DNA of 64,000 nucleotides from Saccharina japonica (lineage: Eukaryota; Sar; Phaeophyceae; Laminariales; Laminariaceae), in the NCBI GenBank assembly GCA_008828725.1, contig MEHQ01002721.1, positions 598,309 to 662,308 on the forward strand. The letters are read 5' to 3'. How positions within the stretch are numbered: the first letter of the stretch is position 1; every line of letters starts with the position of its first letter. Positions 34,954 to 46,761 of the stretch are shown here, in pieces. Under the pieces are notes generated by a model. That model was not told the origin of the DNA, made no database searches, and was given only the letters and a program-made list of their open reading frames with translations. A program made the position numbers and the translations under genes.

Positions 34954-37150
34954 TGCTTGCAAAGTGCTCCCTGTGACCTCGGGCCGTGTGACCAACCGTT
35001 TGAAGCGCCAGAAAACGCTTCGGAGGCGAGCTGTCAGTCGGTTACTATCGTGAGCTGTAAGAGCAACGACCAACACGCAGGTTCCGCCGCGTTTCTGGCC
35101 GGACCGAGGGCAGAGCACTGCACGCCCCGCGGGCCGCGAGCCTCTAAACAAAATTGTGTTCCCGGAGAATGCTCGCCCTGGCTCCCAGGGTGGACGCCAA
35201 CAAGAGTTTACGGGTGCGGAGCCCCCCCTGATGGTGGTGAAAGTTTTCCCGGCAAACGAAACTCGATCAACCAGTTGCAGATTTTAAACAGAAAGCAGAG
35301 ACAAGCCTTTGCGGTACGTCCAACCGCAGTGCTTCGGGTACAAGTGCTCAATCGGGCCGTGTGTTTCTTCTGGGCCATGCCTATGTTGCTGTCTATGCCG
35401 GGCTGACCTCTTTTTCCACAGCTTGAAGCACAACACGAAATATGTGAGATGGAAATGTGGATCTTCATTTTGATATTTTCGGAATTTTTTTCTTGCCACA
35501 AAAAATGAACGGCAAATACCGTTATTTAAAGAAAAAAAGTATTGTTCTCAGATGGTTACTACTGTACCATAGTCGTGCATACCGAAACTTCGCCAAGCTC
35601 GGACTCTGCTGAACGATACCTACCGCACAACCTTCTCGGGGGCGGACTCAGTGTTCGTTCACTCGCGCTAAATCCCTCACAGCACATCATACGGGTTCGG
35701 GGCTGGCCGTCGTCTCTTCGACGAACAACGACGACCACCCTCCGTGAGGCAATATGCTGACACATCTTCTGAGGAAATCCGGGAACCCCAGCACCGTCTG
35801 ACACACGAACAGGTAGCAAGCCCCTTCGTGCGCCAGAGGCAGCCGCGGCTTATGTCCCGCTCTATCATGCCTCGTTCGTGAAATCCACCGTCATGCCCAG
35901 AAACCCGCCGCAACATTACTTCCATGTTTTTTTTTACTTCCATTTAATTTAGTGATTAAATTGGAAGTTTTATGTTGGTTTTAATTCCATAGAAGACATG
36001 GAAGCGAGGGCATGAATTCACCCCCTGCTCCTGTTGGTACAGCGTCCCACCCCAAGTGGGCCCATTCCGATTACCAAAACGTGCACCAATTGCAAACGGG
36101 ACACTAAAACCCGTGTAGCGCGTGTAGCGCGCAGCGCGGAACCACACCAGACCTGTGTAGTGGCCGAAGGCCCTCTTCAAACGGAAATTTCCACGGAACG
36201 ATGGAAGTGTTTTTACTTCCATGGAAGTAAATACGGTTTACCTCCATGGAAGTAAATGAAGAAAACGACAAATATGTGGTAGACCCTGTTTTTACGGACA
36301 ATGTGGTATGTTTTCGGATTCACACTCGTAGTCAAAATAAAAATGTATCGTATTATCAAGAAAATAACGAAACACAAACGAACGCTGTGCGCGTACTGTT
36401 GCGTGGCTGTGCGGCGGTCGGCGTCCAGCGTCTCTGGAGGACTCTCGCCTCAGCTCAGCACCGTGCATCAAACCACACGCTCACGCCGTTACAGTGTTTT
36501 TAATCGCTAGTCCATGCTCTCCCGCTTTGAGCGGTCGACGAGAAGAGGGGTGTGTATTTCTTGGACGCTTTTTGTTGTGGGACGAATTCCTCCAACTTTC
36601 ATCTTCATGATTTATTGGATTACTTAGGGGAAAGAGTGGACCTTGACTGTTGCCAAAATCGCCGGCCGGTGTTGTTGCCGAGCAGTTTGCAGGGCCCGAC
36701 CAATCGAAAGAGGCTGCTGAGAGTCTCTTCTACCGCTAATAGTTTCGGCTGTCCGGAGTGAACGTGATCATCACAGGCTATTATTCCCTGGTGGTTTACT
36801 CCTGGGGTCTCAAATTAGGAAGGGAAACATTGGTCCGACCGATTTTCACTTTATAACCAGCATTGATGTTTGGTATCGAACGACCAGGCAACCGACTGTC
36901 GATCGAGGGACGGCGTGAGCAAGTGGGGCGCCGTCGCAGTTTGTATAGATAGCTAAACCTCCATCATCGGGTGGTATCGTCGTTGGATCGCCCTTCCTCC
37001 GCTTCCCCTCCCCTCACGCCCCCTCCCCCCTCCCGCCGCCCCCCTCCTGGCCCCCGTCGCAGCTGCCATCGCCAACGCTCTCCGTGATCTTCGGGACATC
37101 ACTTAACTCGCGCCACGGCGTGGTCGCGTCCGGGCGGAATAGACCCCTTC
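34954..37150. other. Intergenic stretch with a palindromic ACTTCCATGGAAGT motif
   Basis: No gene is supported. Around 35,920-36,255 the motif ACTTCCATGGAAGTAAA or its half sites recur (near 35,918, 35,934, 36,202, 36,214 and 36,241). Poly-pyrimidine sequence lies at 36,990-37,060. Confidence 0.6.
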
Positions 37151-37165
37151 AATCTTCCTCGCTGC

Positions 37166-37167
37166 TC

Positions 37168-37201
<34 letters not shown>
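37166..37201. repeat. (CTG)n microsatellite
   Basis: About ten CTG triplets at the head of a degenerate module. Shorter CTG runs sit at the same place in the other modules (38,325-38,360; 41,119-41,142). Confidence 0.9.
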
Positions 37202-37203
<2 letters not shown>

Positions 37204-38423
37204 GTGGTGGTGCTGCTATCGGTGTATCTTGAAGCATCAAGTGACCGCTGTCGTAGTCGTCCTGTGGCCTGTTCCCTGCTGTGCTAGATTATGTCGTCGT
37301 CCTCGCGGGCGTGCACCTGACGCACGACGTAGTCCTTATGTCACTTCGATCGGGGCCTGCGGATGTCGCTGAAAAGCGTGCGCCAGGATCGATCCTTATT
37401 TACTTCCGGTCGCGCACGTCAATTGTCGCCGACTCCCGCGTTTGAAGTGGGCACGTGGAGCGCGGCCGAGGTGGTCGATGTCGCACTGCACGCGAAGCCG
37501 GGTGCGGCGTTGGTGGTTGTGGCTGCCGCGGCGCACGCCCGTCCTCGCCTTCGTAGCGCTCTTCGTGCTGGTTCTCGGCCCCGCCCAGCCCGGCGTCATT
37601 GGCGTCGTCACTCACGTCCCTGCCGTGTGATTGCCGGAAGAGGATAATCCGACTACCGCCCCGCCCATTTCCCGACCTCGCTGCCGGTGCTGCGGTTGCT
37701 GGTTTCGATGCTGCTGTTGTTGTCGCCCCTCGCCTCTTCGCCCTAAAAACCGCCATCCTGTCTCTGCTTCCCGTCTGTTCGATAGCCCCGAGGCCCATGG
37801 GCTGAGCCCACAAGCCCTTTTTCGTCGGAAGACCATGTCACCCTCTTCCTCGCCGCAGACGCTCGCATTGGCGTCGATGTCCGAGTATGAATCCAGTCAA
37901 ACCCGGGCCCTGGAGACGGAATCTTCTGCACGGTCTAGGAGCACGCCGGCGATGCGGGCCTCCTGCCCTGTTTTAACTACCCATCCACTTCCTCCGATTG
38001 AGACGTTGATTCCGTTCGTCCTCGGAAGCCGTACTCGAGCGCTTCCTCCCTGCAGACGCCTGCGTAGGCATCGCTGTAGAGGTCACCATCCAGCCGAGCC
38101 CAGAACTTGGCGGTGCAAGTCGGCGACGTCGTCCAGACGGAGATGGACACTGGCTACATCCTTGTTGGTGTGCTCCCGGGGCGAAAGGCCCGACCTTGCG
38201 TCGGGATCTCGGCGCCAATTTTCCCCGCGTGTTTGTTCGCGCGCAGTCCGTCAGTGTTCTCTAGCAGACTCTTCGCCGGCCATCCCCGCGGCCTCCCTTT
38301 TCGCTTCAAAAAAGACTCCTCGCTGCTGCTGCAGCTGTTGCTCCTGCTCCTGCTGCTATCGGTGTTTTTTCAATCGCCGAGTTCCCGTTGTCGCAGCCTG
38401 TTGGTTATTACGTAGCACTACCC

Positions 38424-38459
38424 ACTGGCCTACATAGTCACGTGACTGAGTAGGCCAGT
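38424..38459. repeat. 36-bp near-perfect palindrome
   Basis: ACTGGCCTACATAGTCAC is followed by GTGACTGAGTAGGCCAGT, with a mismatch only at the AT/TC step. It is nested in a wider inverted pair (GTTGGTTATT near 38,399 and ATAACCAAC near 38,505) and truncates an alpha module. Confidence 0.85.
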
Positions 38460-38569
38460 ATTAAATAACCAACGTGGCTGAGTAGGCCAGTGGGTATTGC
38501 TATATAACCAACAAAATAGGTTGTTATCCAAAAAACGCTACACCGTACGATAGTGTTTGACGCCATTTT

Positions 38570-38644
38570 CCGGTACAGGGGAGATCCACTACCTAAAGCA
38601 CCCTGCATCGGCAGCGCGAATTGGTTAAAGCACCCCTGTACCGG
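38570..38644. repeat. Hairpin with 12-bp perfect stem
   Basis: CCGGTACAGGGG at 38,570-38,581 pairs with CCCCTGTACCGG at 38,633-38,644. The loop contains two TAAAGCACCC copies. Confidence 0.8.
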
Positions 38645-38792
38645 TATATTGTCACAAACACCAGGGTACTCTTATGCTCGGGGCTTTTGTTTTCACCGTT
38701 AAATGGCGCGGGTTTCACCGTTTTATAGCGCGTGCAAAAACACCGGTCGGTACACCCCATCAAAGTCAATTTTAGAAGCCAACCAGACAACG

Positions 38793-39065
38793 CCATACGC
38801 CCCGCGGAACAAGAACATACAACAGCAGAGCAATGGAGGGGGTCAAAACACGCACACGTTGGTTGGGTCATCTGCAGCGTTTCGGAGCCCTTTGGTTCCC
38901 TTCGTGTCCAACATGCTGCATGCCCATCTAAAGTGGACGTTGAGAGCCGTATGATGAGCGCGCAGGGAGGCAAAAGGACTCCGACATGCGGCAGATGGCT
39001 GAACCAGCGTGTACTTTCTGACCCCCACCATTGATTTGTTGTATGTTGTTCCATGGGGGCGTATT
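38793..39065. mobile_element. ~270-bp snapback MITE
   Basis: The two halves are inverted copies about a centre near 38,930. They share ATACGCCCC, GAACAA, CATACAACA, GGGGGTCA, CATCTGC and GGGCATGC blocks in mirrored order. It interrupts the degenerate tandem array. Divergence between halves is moderate. Confidence 0.7.
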
Positions 39066-41992
39066 TTATTGTTAATTTTCCCTCGTCGCCGTCGCCCTGC
39101 TCCTGCCATCCCTCGCTGCTCCTGCCTCTCGTGTGTTCTAACAGCCTCACGCCTGCGATGCCCGCCGACGCCGTTCGACTGAGCCCCGCAAGCCCTTCGT
39201 CCTTGAAAGGCAATGCCACTCTCTTTCTCGTAGTAGATTATCGCTTAGGCACCAGTGTCAAAGCCCTCATCCGATCGAGCCCGGGTCCTGGGGACGGAAG
39301 CTTCTGTGCGGTCTTGGACAACTCCAGCGAGACGGACCTCCTGTACTCCCTGTTGCAACTGACCACCCACCTCCTCTTGCGGCTGAGCGTTGGAAACCGT
39401 TTGTCCTCGGGAGACCAAGTCGAGTGCTTTCCCGCCGCAGACACTCGCGTAGCCATTGCTACAAAGTCGGCATCTAGTAAATAGTCGAGCCCGGACCCCG
39501 GCGACAGCAGCTTCTTCGAGTTCGTCGAGAAAAATGGTGACGTCTTCCAGACGGAGATGGGCCCTCTGTGGTGCTCCGGGGACGAACCGATGGACCTTAC
39601 ATTGTCTTCTAGTTCGTGGTCACAATTAATTTCCTCTGTTTTTTTGTTGGCGCAGAAGTCGTCGACGTTCTCTAGCGGGTGCTTTGTCGGTCATCCAGAC
39701 GGCCTCCTCCTTATCTTTACAATATAATTTGCTACTGTTGCGGCTGCTATTGGCGCCTCTTGAATGATCGCGATTCCGCTGCCGTAGCCTGTCTGCGGCC
39801 TCTTCCGTGCGGCGCTGATCGACGTCGGCACCTTCTCGGGCATGTGCCTGGAGCAGGTCGAGGTCCTTTCGTTCGTTCCTACCGTGGGTCGTTCTCATCG
39901 GGGAACACCAGGGTCCCCTGTTTGTACTCCCGGTCGCGTACGTCGATCCTTGCCGGGTCTCGCGTTGGGTGTGGTCACGTGGGACGCGATGGTGGGTTCG
40001 GCGTTGGGTTCGTGAGGCGGTCGGCGTTGAACGGGATGCGAGGTCGGGTTCGGCGTTCGGTTCGGAGAGCGTGTGGTGGCTGCCGCGGCACACGCCCGTC
40101 GTCATCTTCATCACTCTCGTCTGGTCCTCGCCCTTGCTCCGCTCGACACCGTCGGCGTCCTTTCCCCCGTCATAGCAAGGATACAACACCGTTACTCCCC
40201 GCACACTCGCCGACCTCAATGCCGTTGCTGGTGTTGCTGCTACTTTGAGTACAATGGTTGGGGTCTGCAGGAATAAACATCCGGATCTTTACGACCCATA
40301 TCCGCCGTCGGAGTGCTGACATGATCATGGCTACACAGCGCACAATGGTCGCGGGCTGCTGGGGTGAAATATGCGGATATTTACGTCCAGGTCGTCGTTA
40401 CAGCGGCGTCTCTCAAAAAATTCCCCGGGCCGTGCACGCTACCCGTCACGGCTGAGCTCCCCGTCACCCCTCTCCCCGTCGCCCCAGGCACCCTCGCCCT
40501 GGTCCTGCTCCCCCCCCTGCTCCGCCTGTTCCACCAGCCCCCCCCCACTCCCTCCTCGTTTCGGATGCTTTCCGACTGAGACCCGCAAGCCATTCGTTGT
40601 CGAAAGGAAAAGCCGAGCGCTCGTTCTCGCCGCAGACGCTCGCGCAGGCGTGACTGCCGGAGTCCTCGTCCAGCCGAGCCCGCGCCTTGGTGACAGTAGC
40701 TTCGGCGTAGTCTTGGAGCACGCCGGCGAGACGGATCCCCTGCACCCCTGATTCCAGCAGCCCGTCCATCTCTTCCTAGCCTCCGATGCTCTTCGGCTTG
40801 CCCTGGGCGCACGCCGCTCGTCCTCGGGAGCTAAAGTCGGCTGCTTCTTCGCCACAACCGCTCGCGTAGCCATTACTGTAGAGGCCGTCATATAATCGAG
40901 TCCAGACCCTGGGGACGGCAGCTTCTTGGAGGTCTTGAAGCAAGTCGGCGACGCCGTCCAGACTGGGATGGGCCCTGGCCATGCCCTCGTTGGCGTGTTG
41001 TCGGGACGGACCGACGGACCTTGCGTCGTCTTATCGCCGCGAAGTTCCCACCCGCCTGTAGCCGTCTTCGTTAGGTAGCAGACGCTTCGTCGGCCATCCC
41101 GCTTCACAATATGCCTCGCTGCTACTGCTGCTGCTGCTGCTGTCAGTGTCTCTAGGTTGTCGAGTACCCGTTGTCGTAGCCCGTCTGCGGCATTTTCCGT
41201 GCGTCGCCGGTCGATGCCGGCATGCTGACGGGCGTGCGGCCGGAGATGTCGTAGCGCTCACGTTCGTTCGACAGAAGCCTGCGGTCGTCTTCAACAGCGT
41301 GCGCGAGGATCCTCTGTATATGCTCCCGGTCGCGTACGTCGACTCTCGCCGGCTCTCGTGTTTGGTTTGGGCACGTGAGGTGCGGTTGAGGCGGTCAATG
41401 CCACACGGGGCGGACCGCGGGTTCGCCGTGGAGGTCGACGCTACTGGTGGCTGCCGCGGCACACGCCCTTCGTTGCCCTCCTCGCCCTGGTCTTCGTCCT
41501 CGCTCGGTCCGACGTCATCGGCGTCCTCCGACTCCTCCCTGCCGTGTGATAAGAACACGGCACCGACTATCCCCCTTTCCATTCTCCGACATCGTTGCAG
41601 TCGCTGGTGTTGTCGTTCCGTTGATTTTGATGCTCCTCCTCGTCGCTCCTCCCTTTTTACCGTCTTCGTTGTCGCTCTGCTCTCGGTCCCCACTCGGACA
41701 CGTCTGTTTCAGCAGTCCCCCACTCCCTTCCCGCCTCTGATGCCCTTTGGCTGAGCACCGGAAATCGTTCGTCCTCGGGAGACTATGCCACCCTCTTCGT
41801 CAAAGATGCTCGGGTTGGCGTCGCTGTCGAGGCCCTTACACAATAGAGCCGACGGCAGCTTCTGCGTGATACAAACGCATGCTGGAGAAACGAACTGTGT
41901 CTGTGGAGTCGCTGGTGTGCCGCTGAGGGCCGTCTTCTAGGTCGCGCTCTCGCCGCCTGATGCCAACGCGTCGCTGTTGCCCCCCCCCCCCC

Positions 41993-42505
41993 TAAATATA
42001 TGATATATTTATAGGTTGGGTTGGCGTCGGTTGGCAACGACGCTGTAAAACACGCCACTCGCTGCGTGAGCTAGACAACCAGGGTGCCGTTGTTTTTTTT
42101 GTTTTTTTTTTGGCGGTCACCAAAGCTGGCGGTCGAGTAGATCATTTGTGCGGGGTGGAGAACCTTTGCTCCGCACAAGGGGAATGGTCGTATCACGTAG
42201 TGTTAATATGGTAAGGCATCCGCGAGGCAGTTACATAGTAAAACCCATTGCTGTCTCCGGAAGTGGCCACACCAGAAATTAAATTAACTCATTGAAGCTG
42301 TCGTCCATATGTAAGTCCGCCTCAGAGGCGGTTCTTAGCAGGATGCAGCTCACTCTCCATGCGACTCGCCCAATACCTCACGGGGCTTCGCGCTTGGTGC
42401 AAGCAATGTCTGCCTGGTTGGTGAAAACCCAACGTGCTCCGTCCCGGCATTGTAGGGATGCGAGGGTCTATGGTCATATGACTACGGCCGTGCACGACAT
42501 GAGTA
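41993..42505 (-). repeat. Full-length 513-bp interspersed repeat, family A long form, inverted
   Basis: The inverted copy of 11,664-12,177. It is flanked on the tail side by 13 C residues (41,980-41,992) and on the head side by a CACCCCCCCCC tract after GAGTA (42,505). It has inserted into the degenerate tandem array. Confidence 0.85.
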
Positions 42506-43284
42506 CACCCCCCCCCTCCCCCCTTCTTAACTGCCCCTCCATCTCCACGCCTCCCCTACCCTCCAGCTGAGCGCTGGAACCCTTTCGTCCCCAGGACGAG
42601 ACGCTGCTTTTTCCTCGGCGCATACGTTTGCGTAGGCATTGCTGTCGGGGTCCTCATCCAGTCCATTTCCGACCCTGGCGACGGCAGTTTCTTCACGACC
42701 CCGGGGCATTTCGGCGACGTCGTCCACGCGGAGATAAACTCTGGCTGAATATGTTATCGTTGGTGTGCTGCGGGATAATAACCTAGCGTCGTCTTTTATT
42801 CGCGATGTCGTTGCCTATTAGCGAGAAGACAGCGGCGTCGGTGCCGTTGAACGACAATTCTACGCTTTGGCGGCGTCTACATGCCGCCGGCGAGGGCGTC
42901 CAGGGGGCACAAAGCACCACCAGTGAGCACCATGAAATGGGGAAAAATCACGTAGGCAATGCGATGCGGGTACAGTCCCGAACAAGAGCTAAGTTCCGCC
43001 GGTTGTCGCGGGGGAGCGAGGATCGAGACCCGAAACAAAGAAGCGGGGGGCGCGCGGGTAGAGTCGAGGCCAGCTATCGCGGGCCTCGCTTGGCTATCGT
43101 TCAGTCCCGGGCGTTCCACACCACGTAGATCCCTCCGCCTGACGGCCCCGGGCCGCCTGCCCCTCGAGTCGAACCTTTCGCCATCTCAGAGCAGCGATAT
43201 GTCGGCCCCGTCGCAGCTCATCGGCTCTCTCGCCCTGCTTGCTCCTGGACGAAGAACGCGGGTATGACGATGTTCTTGGTCAGG

Positions 43285-43407
43285 ACACGGCCGCCACCCG
43301 CCGCAGACTCATCACATCGCGTCCTGATCGCCTCACGCGTTGTTGGTCTGGATATGGCCGCCATCCGCCGCCGACTCGTCACATCGCGCCCTGATCGCCT
43401 AACGCGA
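43285..43407. repeat. Two-copy ~66-bp tandem duplication
   Basis: Units share GGCCGCCA, CCGCCG, GACTC, TCACATCGCG and CCTGATCGCCT. They lie within a weakly coding-like stretch. Confidence 0.7.
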
Positions 43408-43872
43408 TCGTACACGACTGGACTGCGCGCCAACGTGCCTGTCATCGATCGGCGGCGAAATTTTGCCGACGACAGCGCGATTTACAGAGCGTCCGCCCTT
43501 GCTGAAATTGATTGTCGTGACTTTATAGAAATGCGGTGGGAACTGCCGGCGGACGACCCAACTCGCGCGCGTATGTCGATCTCGAACTTTATCCGCAGTA
43601 CCCACGGGAGGAAGTCGCCACGGTGTCGTTTATGATGCCTTCCCAGATGCCACGGACGGCGATAGAGTTGGTCGCCCACGACAAGACCGCGACGATGATG
43701 TGGTGGGCGAGGGTCGGCGACAGGTTGCGCTTTACACCGCGCCCCGCGCCCCGCAGCAACTACAGGGTCCTCGGCGGCACGCCGTACGCTCGATGCAGGG
43801 TCAACCGCTCGTCGCTCACGTGATACGTAGTCGTGCCGGAGGTCGTCGACGAAGCCGTCAAGCCGGCAGGAG

Positions 43873-44604
43873 GTGCATGCCAGTCGGCGAGCGGCCCGGC
43901 CAGTTCCCTGTGCACAGCGCGTCGACGAGCTCGCTGTGCTTTGGGTCTCCTCCCATACGGACGCTCTGGTGATCACGGGTCACACGGACGTGCCACCACA
44001 GCGGCGATTGGTGCACCGGGTGCTTCAGCAGGGGGACTGGCGTGACCCCGATTGCGATGGATGGAGGGTATTTCGGGGGCACGACTCCCGATTGGTGCAC
44101 AGGGTGCTTCAGCAGGGGGACTGGCGTGACCCCGATTGCGATGGATGGAGGGTATTTCGGTGGAAGTCGACGACTCCCATGGAGGTCGTGCCCCCGAACC
44201 GGCAGGTCGGACTCGCGCAACTCCCGTACGCCCAACCCTTGCCCTATCCCTATAGCTATAACCCTAACCCGAACGGCAGGTCCAACTCGCGCAACTCCCG
44301 CGGCCTACAGCAGGTTGACGGCCTCGAAGTCGCTCCTCCGGGCGACCGCAAGCTCGCCCCAAACACAGGGGTCCGCCAAACGCAACCGAGCCTTAATGTC
44401 CTGCCCTCCCATCACCTGGCAGGGCGAAGGGTTGTCCACGTCCCAGGAGGATCTGCCGGTATCCGTGAACCTCCGGCGCGCCCTGGTGCCGTCCGTTTCT
44501 GGAGCGATGAACCCCCCCGAGGTACTGAGACCTCGCCACGCCGATGGAGGCAACGGCCACGACGACGAGCGGCCGACCCGACGAGGGGGGGGGGTAAACC
44601 GTAA
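43873..44604 (+). CDS. Unrecognised 243-codon reading frame with a 28-residue internal repeat
   Basis: I do not recognise this frame. It contains an exact-phase 84-bp duplication (units from 44,008 and 44,092) giving two copies of a 28-residue block with VLQQGDWRDPDCDGW. A proline/tyrosine-rich segment follows around 44,225-44,275, over a short CCCTAACCC stretch, then an Arg/Pro-rich tail. Reading frames upstream (43,264-43,635 and 43,536-43,823) also look partly protein-like, but in different frames. Either introns or frameshifts would be needed to join them. There is no domain, no signal peptide and no neighbour that suggests a role. It may be chance in GC-rich DNA. Confidence 0.22.
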   Translation: MHASRRAARPVPCAQRVDELAVLWVSSHTDALVITGHTDVPPQRRLVHRVLQQGDWRDPDCDGWRVFRGHDSRLVHRVLQQGDWRDPDCDGWRVFRWKSTTPMEVVPPNRQVGLAQLPYAQPLPYPYSYNPNPNGRSNSRNSRGLQQVDGLEVAPPGDRKLAPNTGVRQTQPSLNVLPSHHLAGRRVVHVPGGSAGIREPPARPGAVRFWSDEPPRGTETSPRRWRQRPRRRAADPTRGGGKP

Positions 44605-44699
44605 CACCCGGTGCACTACACCATTCTCTCTGCACGCCATGTGGTATAGCGCAACAACCCAGGGTCAATTAGGGTCACCCACCCAGAGCAACAAACAGA

Positions 44700-46100
44700 T
44701 CTCAGGGATGTACTACAGTACATACAGTAGTCTTGTACACACGTAAAGGCGAAAAAAAACTCCATAAATCCCGATTGTCTTACAGCGGGCCGCACGAGGC
44801 CAGACAACATTGATGTTTCAACAAACAGAAAGCGCAAGGCACCTGAAAAAACATCGGGATTTTCATAAGGGATTTTCGTAAAGATTTACAGGGAAATAAT
44901 AAACTCCAACCCATTTATCTCAAGATATCGGTCTGTCCCTTTTGCATCTCAGCAGAGGTTCCAAAGGTATCCTGAACTGCTGTAGTACCAGGTATACCCC
45001 GGTATACCACTGTATTATTGCCGTGCTCGCAATCCGGAAAAAAAAACGTGTTCATCACAGTTACTGCGCTAATACCCTCGAACGTGATATTCTGAAAACC
45101 CATCCATCCAACCCTCCATGCAATCCATCCAATTCATGCGCCCCGCGCTGCTGCTCGTTTCTGCTCTTTTCCGTCTTTTCTTTTTTTTGTCCTTGCGTTG
45201 TTCCTCCCGTCCTGCACCGCCCCGTGTATGGTACTACCCCGGCGTTCCTCCTAGCCCCCCCCCCCCCCCCGGCTACGATGTGTACAGCTGGCCAAACCAC
45301 CGACCGTTTCGCCAACAACATCGATTTGATTGGCGTGCATTGTCATCAACATCGACTCGATTTCCTCGCCGTGTGACAGCATCAATTTGATTGGCTTGCC
45401 GTGTCATTACCATCGGTTTGGCAGCCCTACGGATATTCTCGACTACTGGCACCTATACTGGCACCTTTTGATGCCAAACCACCACGACGACCGCATGATC
45501 ATCAACATCATTGATCGATGTATCTGCTAGCGGTGTAAGTCTCCTTGGATCGGCCTGCAGGGTACTGTCCATCGATTCGATCGGCTTGTGGCACCTCTTG
45601 ATGACAATCCACCGACAGTACATCGTGATCGATTATATTTGACTTGCGGCAATATCGATCGATCTGATTGGTTTGCCGTGCCCCCGGCACCTGATTTGAC
45701 AGGGTCTGCTTTCTTCGGACGAAAACACGATCGGTATAACAAGGGCATCCATCAAAGCCAGGCAGCCCACCAATCAACCGACCAACAGCGGCCTACATCG
45801 AAAACCAAGCCCCTGCATTGCGCTTACTGCGCAGAAGAACCCGAATCCAACAATCCGTCGGGAAAAAATCAGCCATTCGTCGGAGTATCAAGCAATCCTT
45901 CCGAAATATAATCCAATCCTGCGACAGGAAATCAAATAATCTGTCGAAAAAAAATCCAACAGTTCGTCGAAAAAATCCACTAATCCGTCGGCAACCAAAC
46001 CAGCAGAGTTAAAAACGACGAGAAAAAAAAAAACGCTCGGCCCCTCTCCCCTCCCCCACCACTCCTCCCACCCTCTCCCTCCCTCCTCCCCTTGAGCCGT
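44700..46100. other. Intergenic stretch with degenerate short repeats
   Basis: It holds a 16-C run (45,255-45,270), repeated ATTTGATTGGC-type segments (45,320-45,680) and a degenerate ~30-bp motif with AATCCGTCG/TTCGTCG cores (45,845-45,990). A short frame at 45,139-45,390 starts with a signal-peptide-like hydrophobic segment (RPALLLVSALFRLFFFLSL) and turns proline-rich; I do not claim it as a gene. Confidence 0.5.
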
Positions 46101-46106
46101 TTGCAG

Positions 46107-46507
46107 CACCACATCAGGTCACGCTCCTGCCCGCAAAAAATCGCGACAAACAGTATACGCGTCCCCTTCTGAAGAATGACGCCGTCCCGCCCAACACACC
46201 CCCCGCCCCCGTCCACACCCCATCGAACTACTTTGGGTTCGGGCAAGGAAACGACAACCCCGCGTGTTACTTCAAAGACACGTACCACGACACTACCGCA
46301 ACATTTCCTATGGCGCTGAATATTTTCACACCCTCTCTTTCGCCCCGACAGGCCTACAGACGCCTCTCTACATGCGAATGCCATTTATCTGCAGCGCACC
46401 GGCGCGGGGGGGGGCAGAGACATGCTCGAGAGATACAAAAGACAGACAAGACAGGAATGCCGGACAGAGGCAACACACTGCCTGGCGATCGGGTCGGCGG
46501 GAAATAA
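46107..46507 (+). CDS. Candidate 3'-terminal exon of an unidentified plus-strand gene
   Basis: A long pyrimidine-only tract (46,040-46,093) is followed by GCCGTTTGCAG at 46,096-46,106, a good 3' splice site. The frame entered there stays open to a stop at 46,505-46,507. It reads protein-like, with LPAKNRDKQYTRPLLKND, then HTPSNYFGFGQGNDNPACYF and KDTYHDTTATFP. Composition is balanced, unlike the low-complexity surroundings. The exon would converge on the ALYREF gene, whose stop lies at 46,762. I do not recognise the family and found no upstream exon. The downstream half (after about 46,340) looks less constrained, so an internal donor is possible. Confidence 0.35.
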
Positions 46508-46761
46508 CACCTATTTTCTTGACAGGGAAACCACGGAGTTATCGGGCCACCCCATGATGGTGTCGCACGAGACAACGACGCGGCGAAAGACGCTCCGGAG
46601 CATAGCCGCGATATTCGCTAGTAGACCCGCAGTTTTTCCTAACCCGGTTCCCTTGCAACCCTCTCCGTTCCGTTCCATCCCGTCCCATCCTAGTCCATGC
46701 CATCTCGCCTCATCCTATCCAACTCCATCCTATATCCCATCCCACCCAACACAGCGGAAGT

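Larger units (their letters stand above)
37160..42750 (-). repeat. Degenerate tandem array of 1.2-1.4 kb units with a recurring minus-strand peptide
   Basis: Two module types alternate. Module alpha (37,160-37,480; a fragment at 38,310-38,405; 39,700-40,030; 41,110-41,400) has CTG-rich sequence followed by CCCGGTCGCGTACGTCGA or a variant. Module beta (37,797-38,200; 39,175-39,600; 40,575-41,010; partial at 41,750-41,870 and 42,568-42,750) has GCAGACGCTCGC and GGCGACGTCGTCCA. On the minus strand the beta modules encode related peptides such as LYSNGYASGCGEE (about 40,850), GSHACASVCGEN (40,640), PDSNAYANVCAEE (42,620) and LYSDAYAGVCREE (38,060). Frames are broken, so these look like decayed paralogues of one coding unit or of an element. 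I do not recognise the family. Confidence 0.6.

Noticed and set aside
45139-45390. Small secreted proline-rich protein
   Set aside because: A signal-peptide-like start is present, but the proline run is the 16-C homopolymer. No splice link or similarity supports it.
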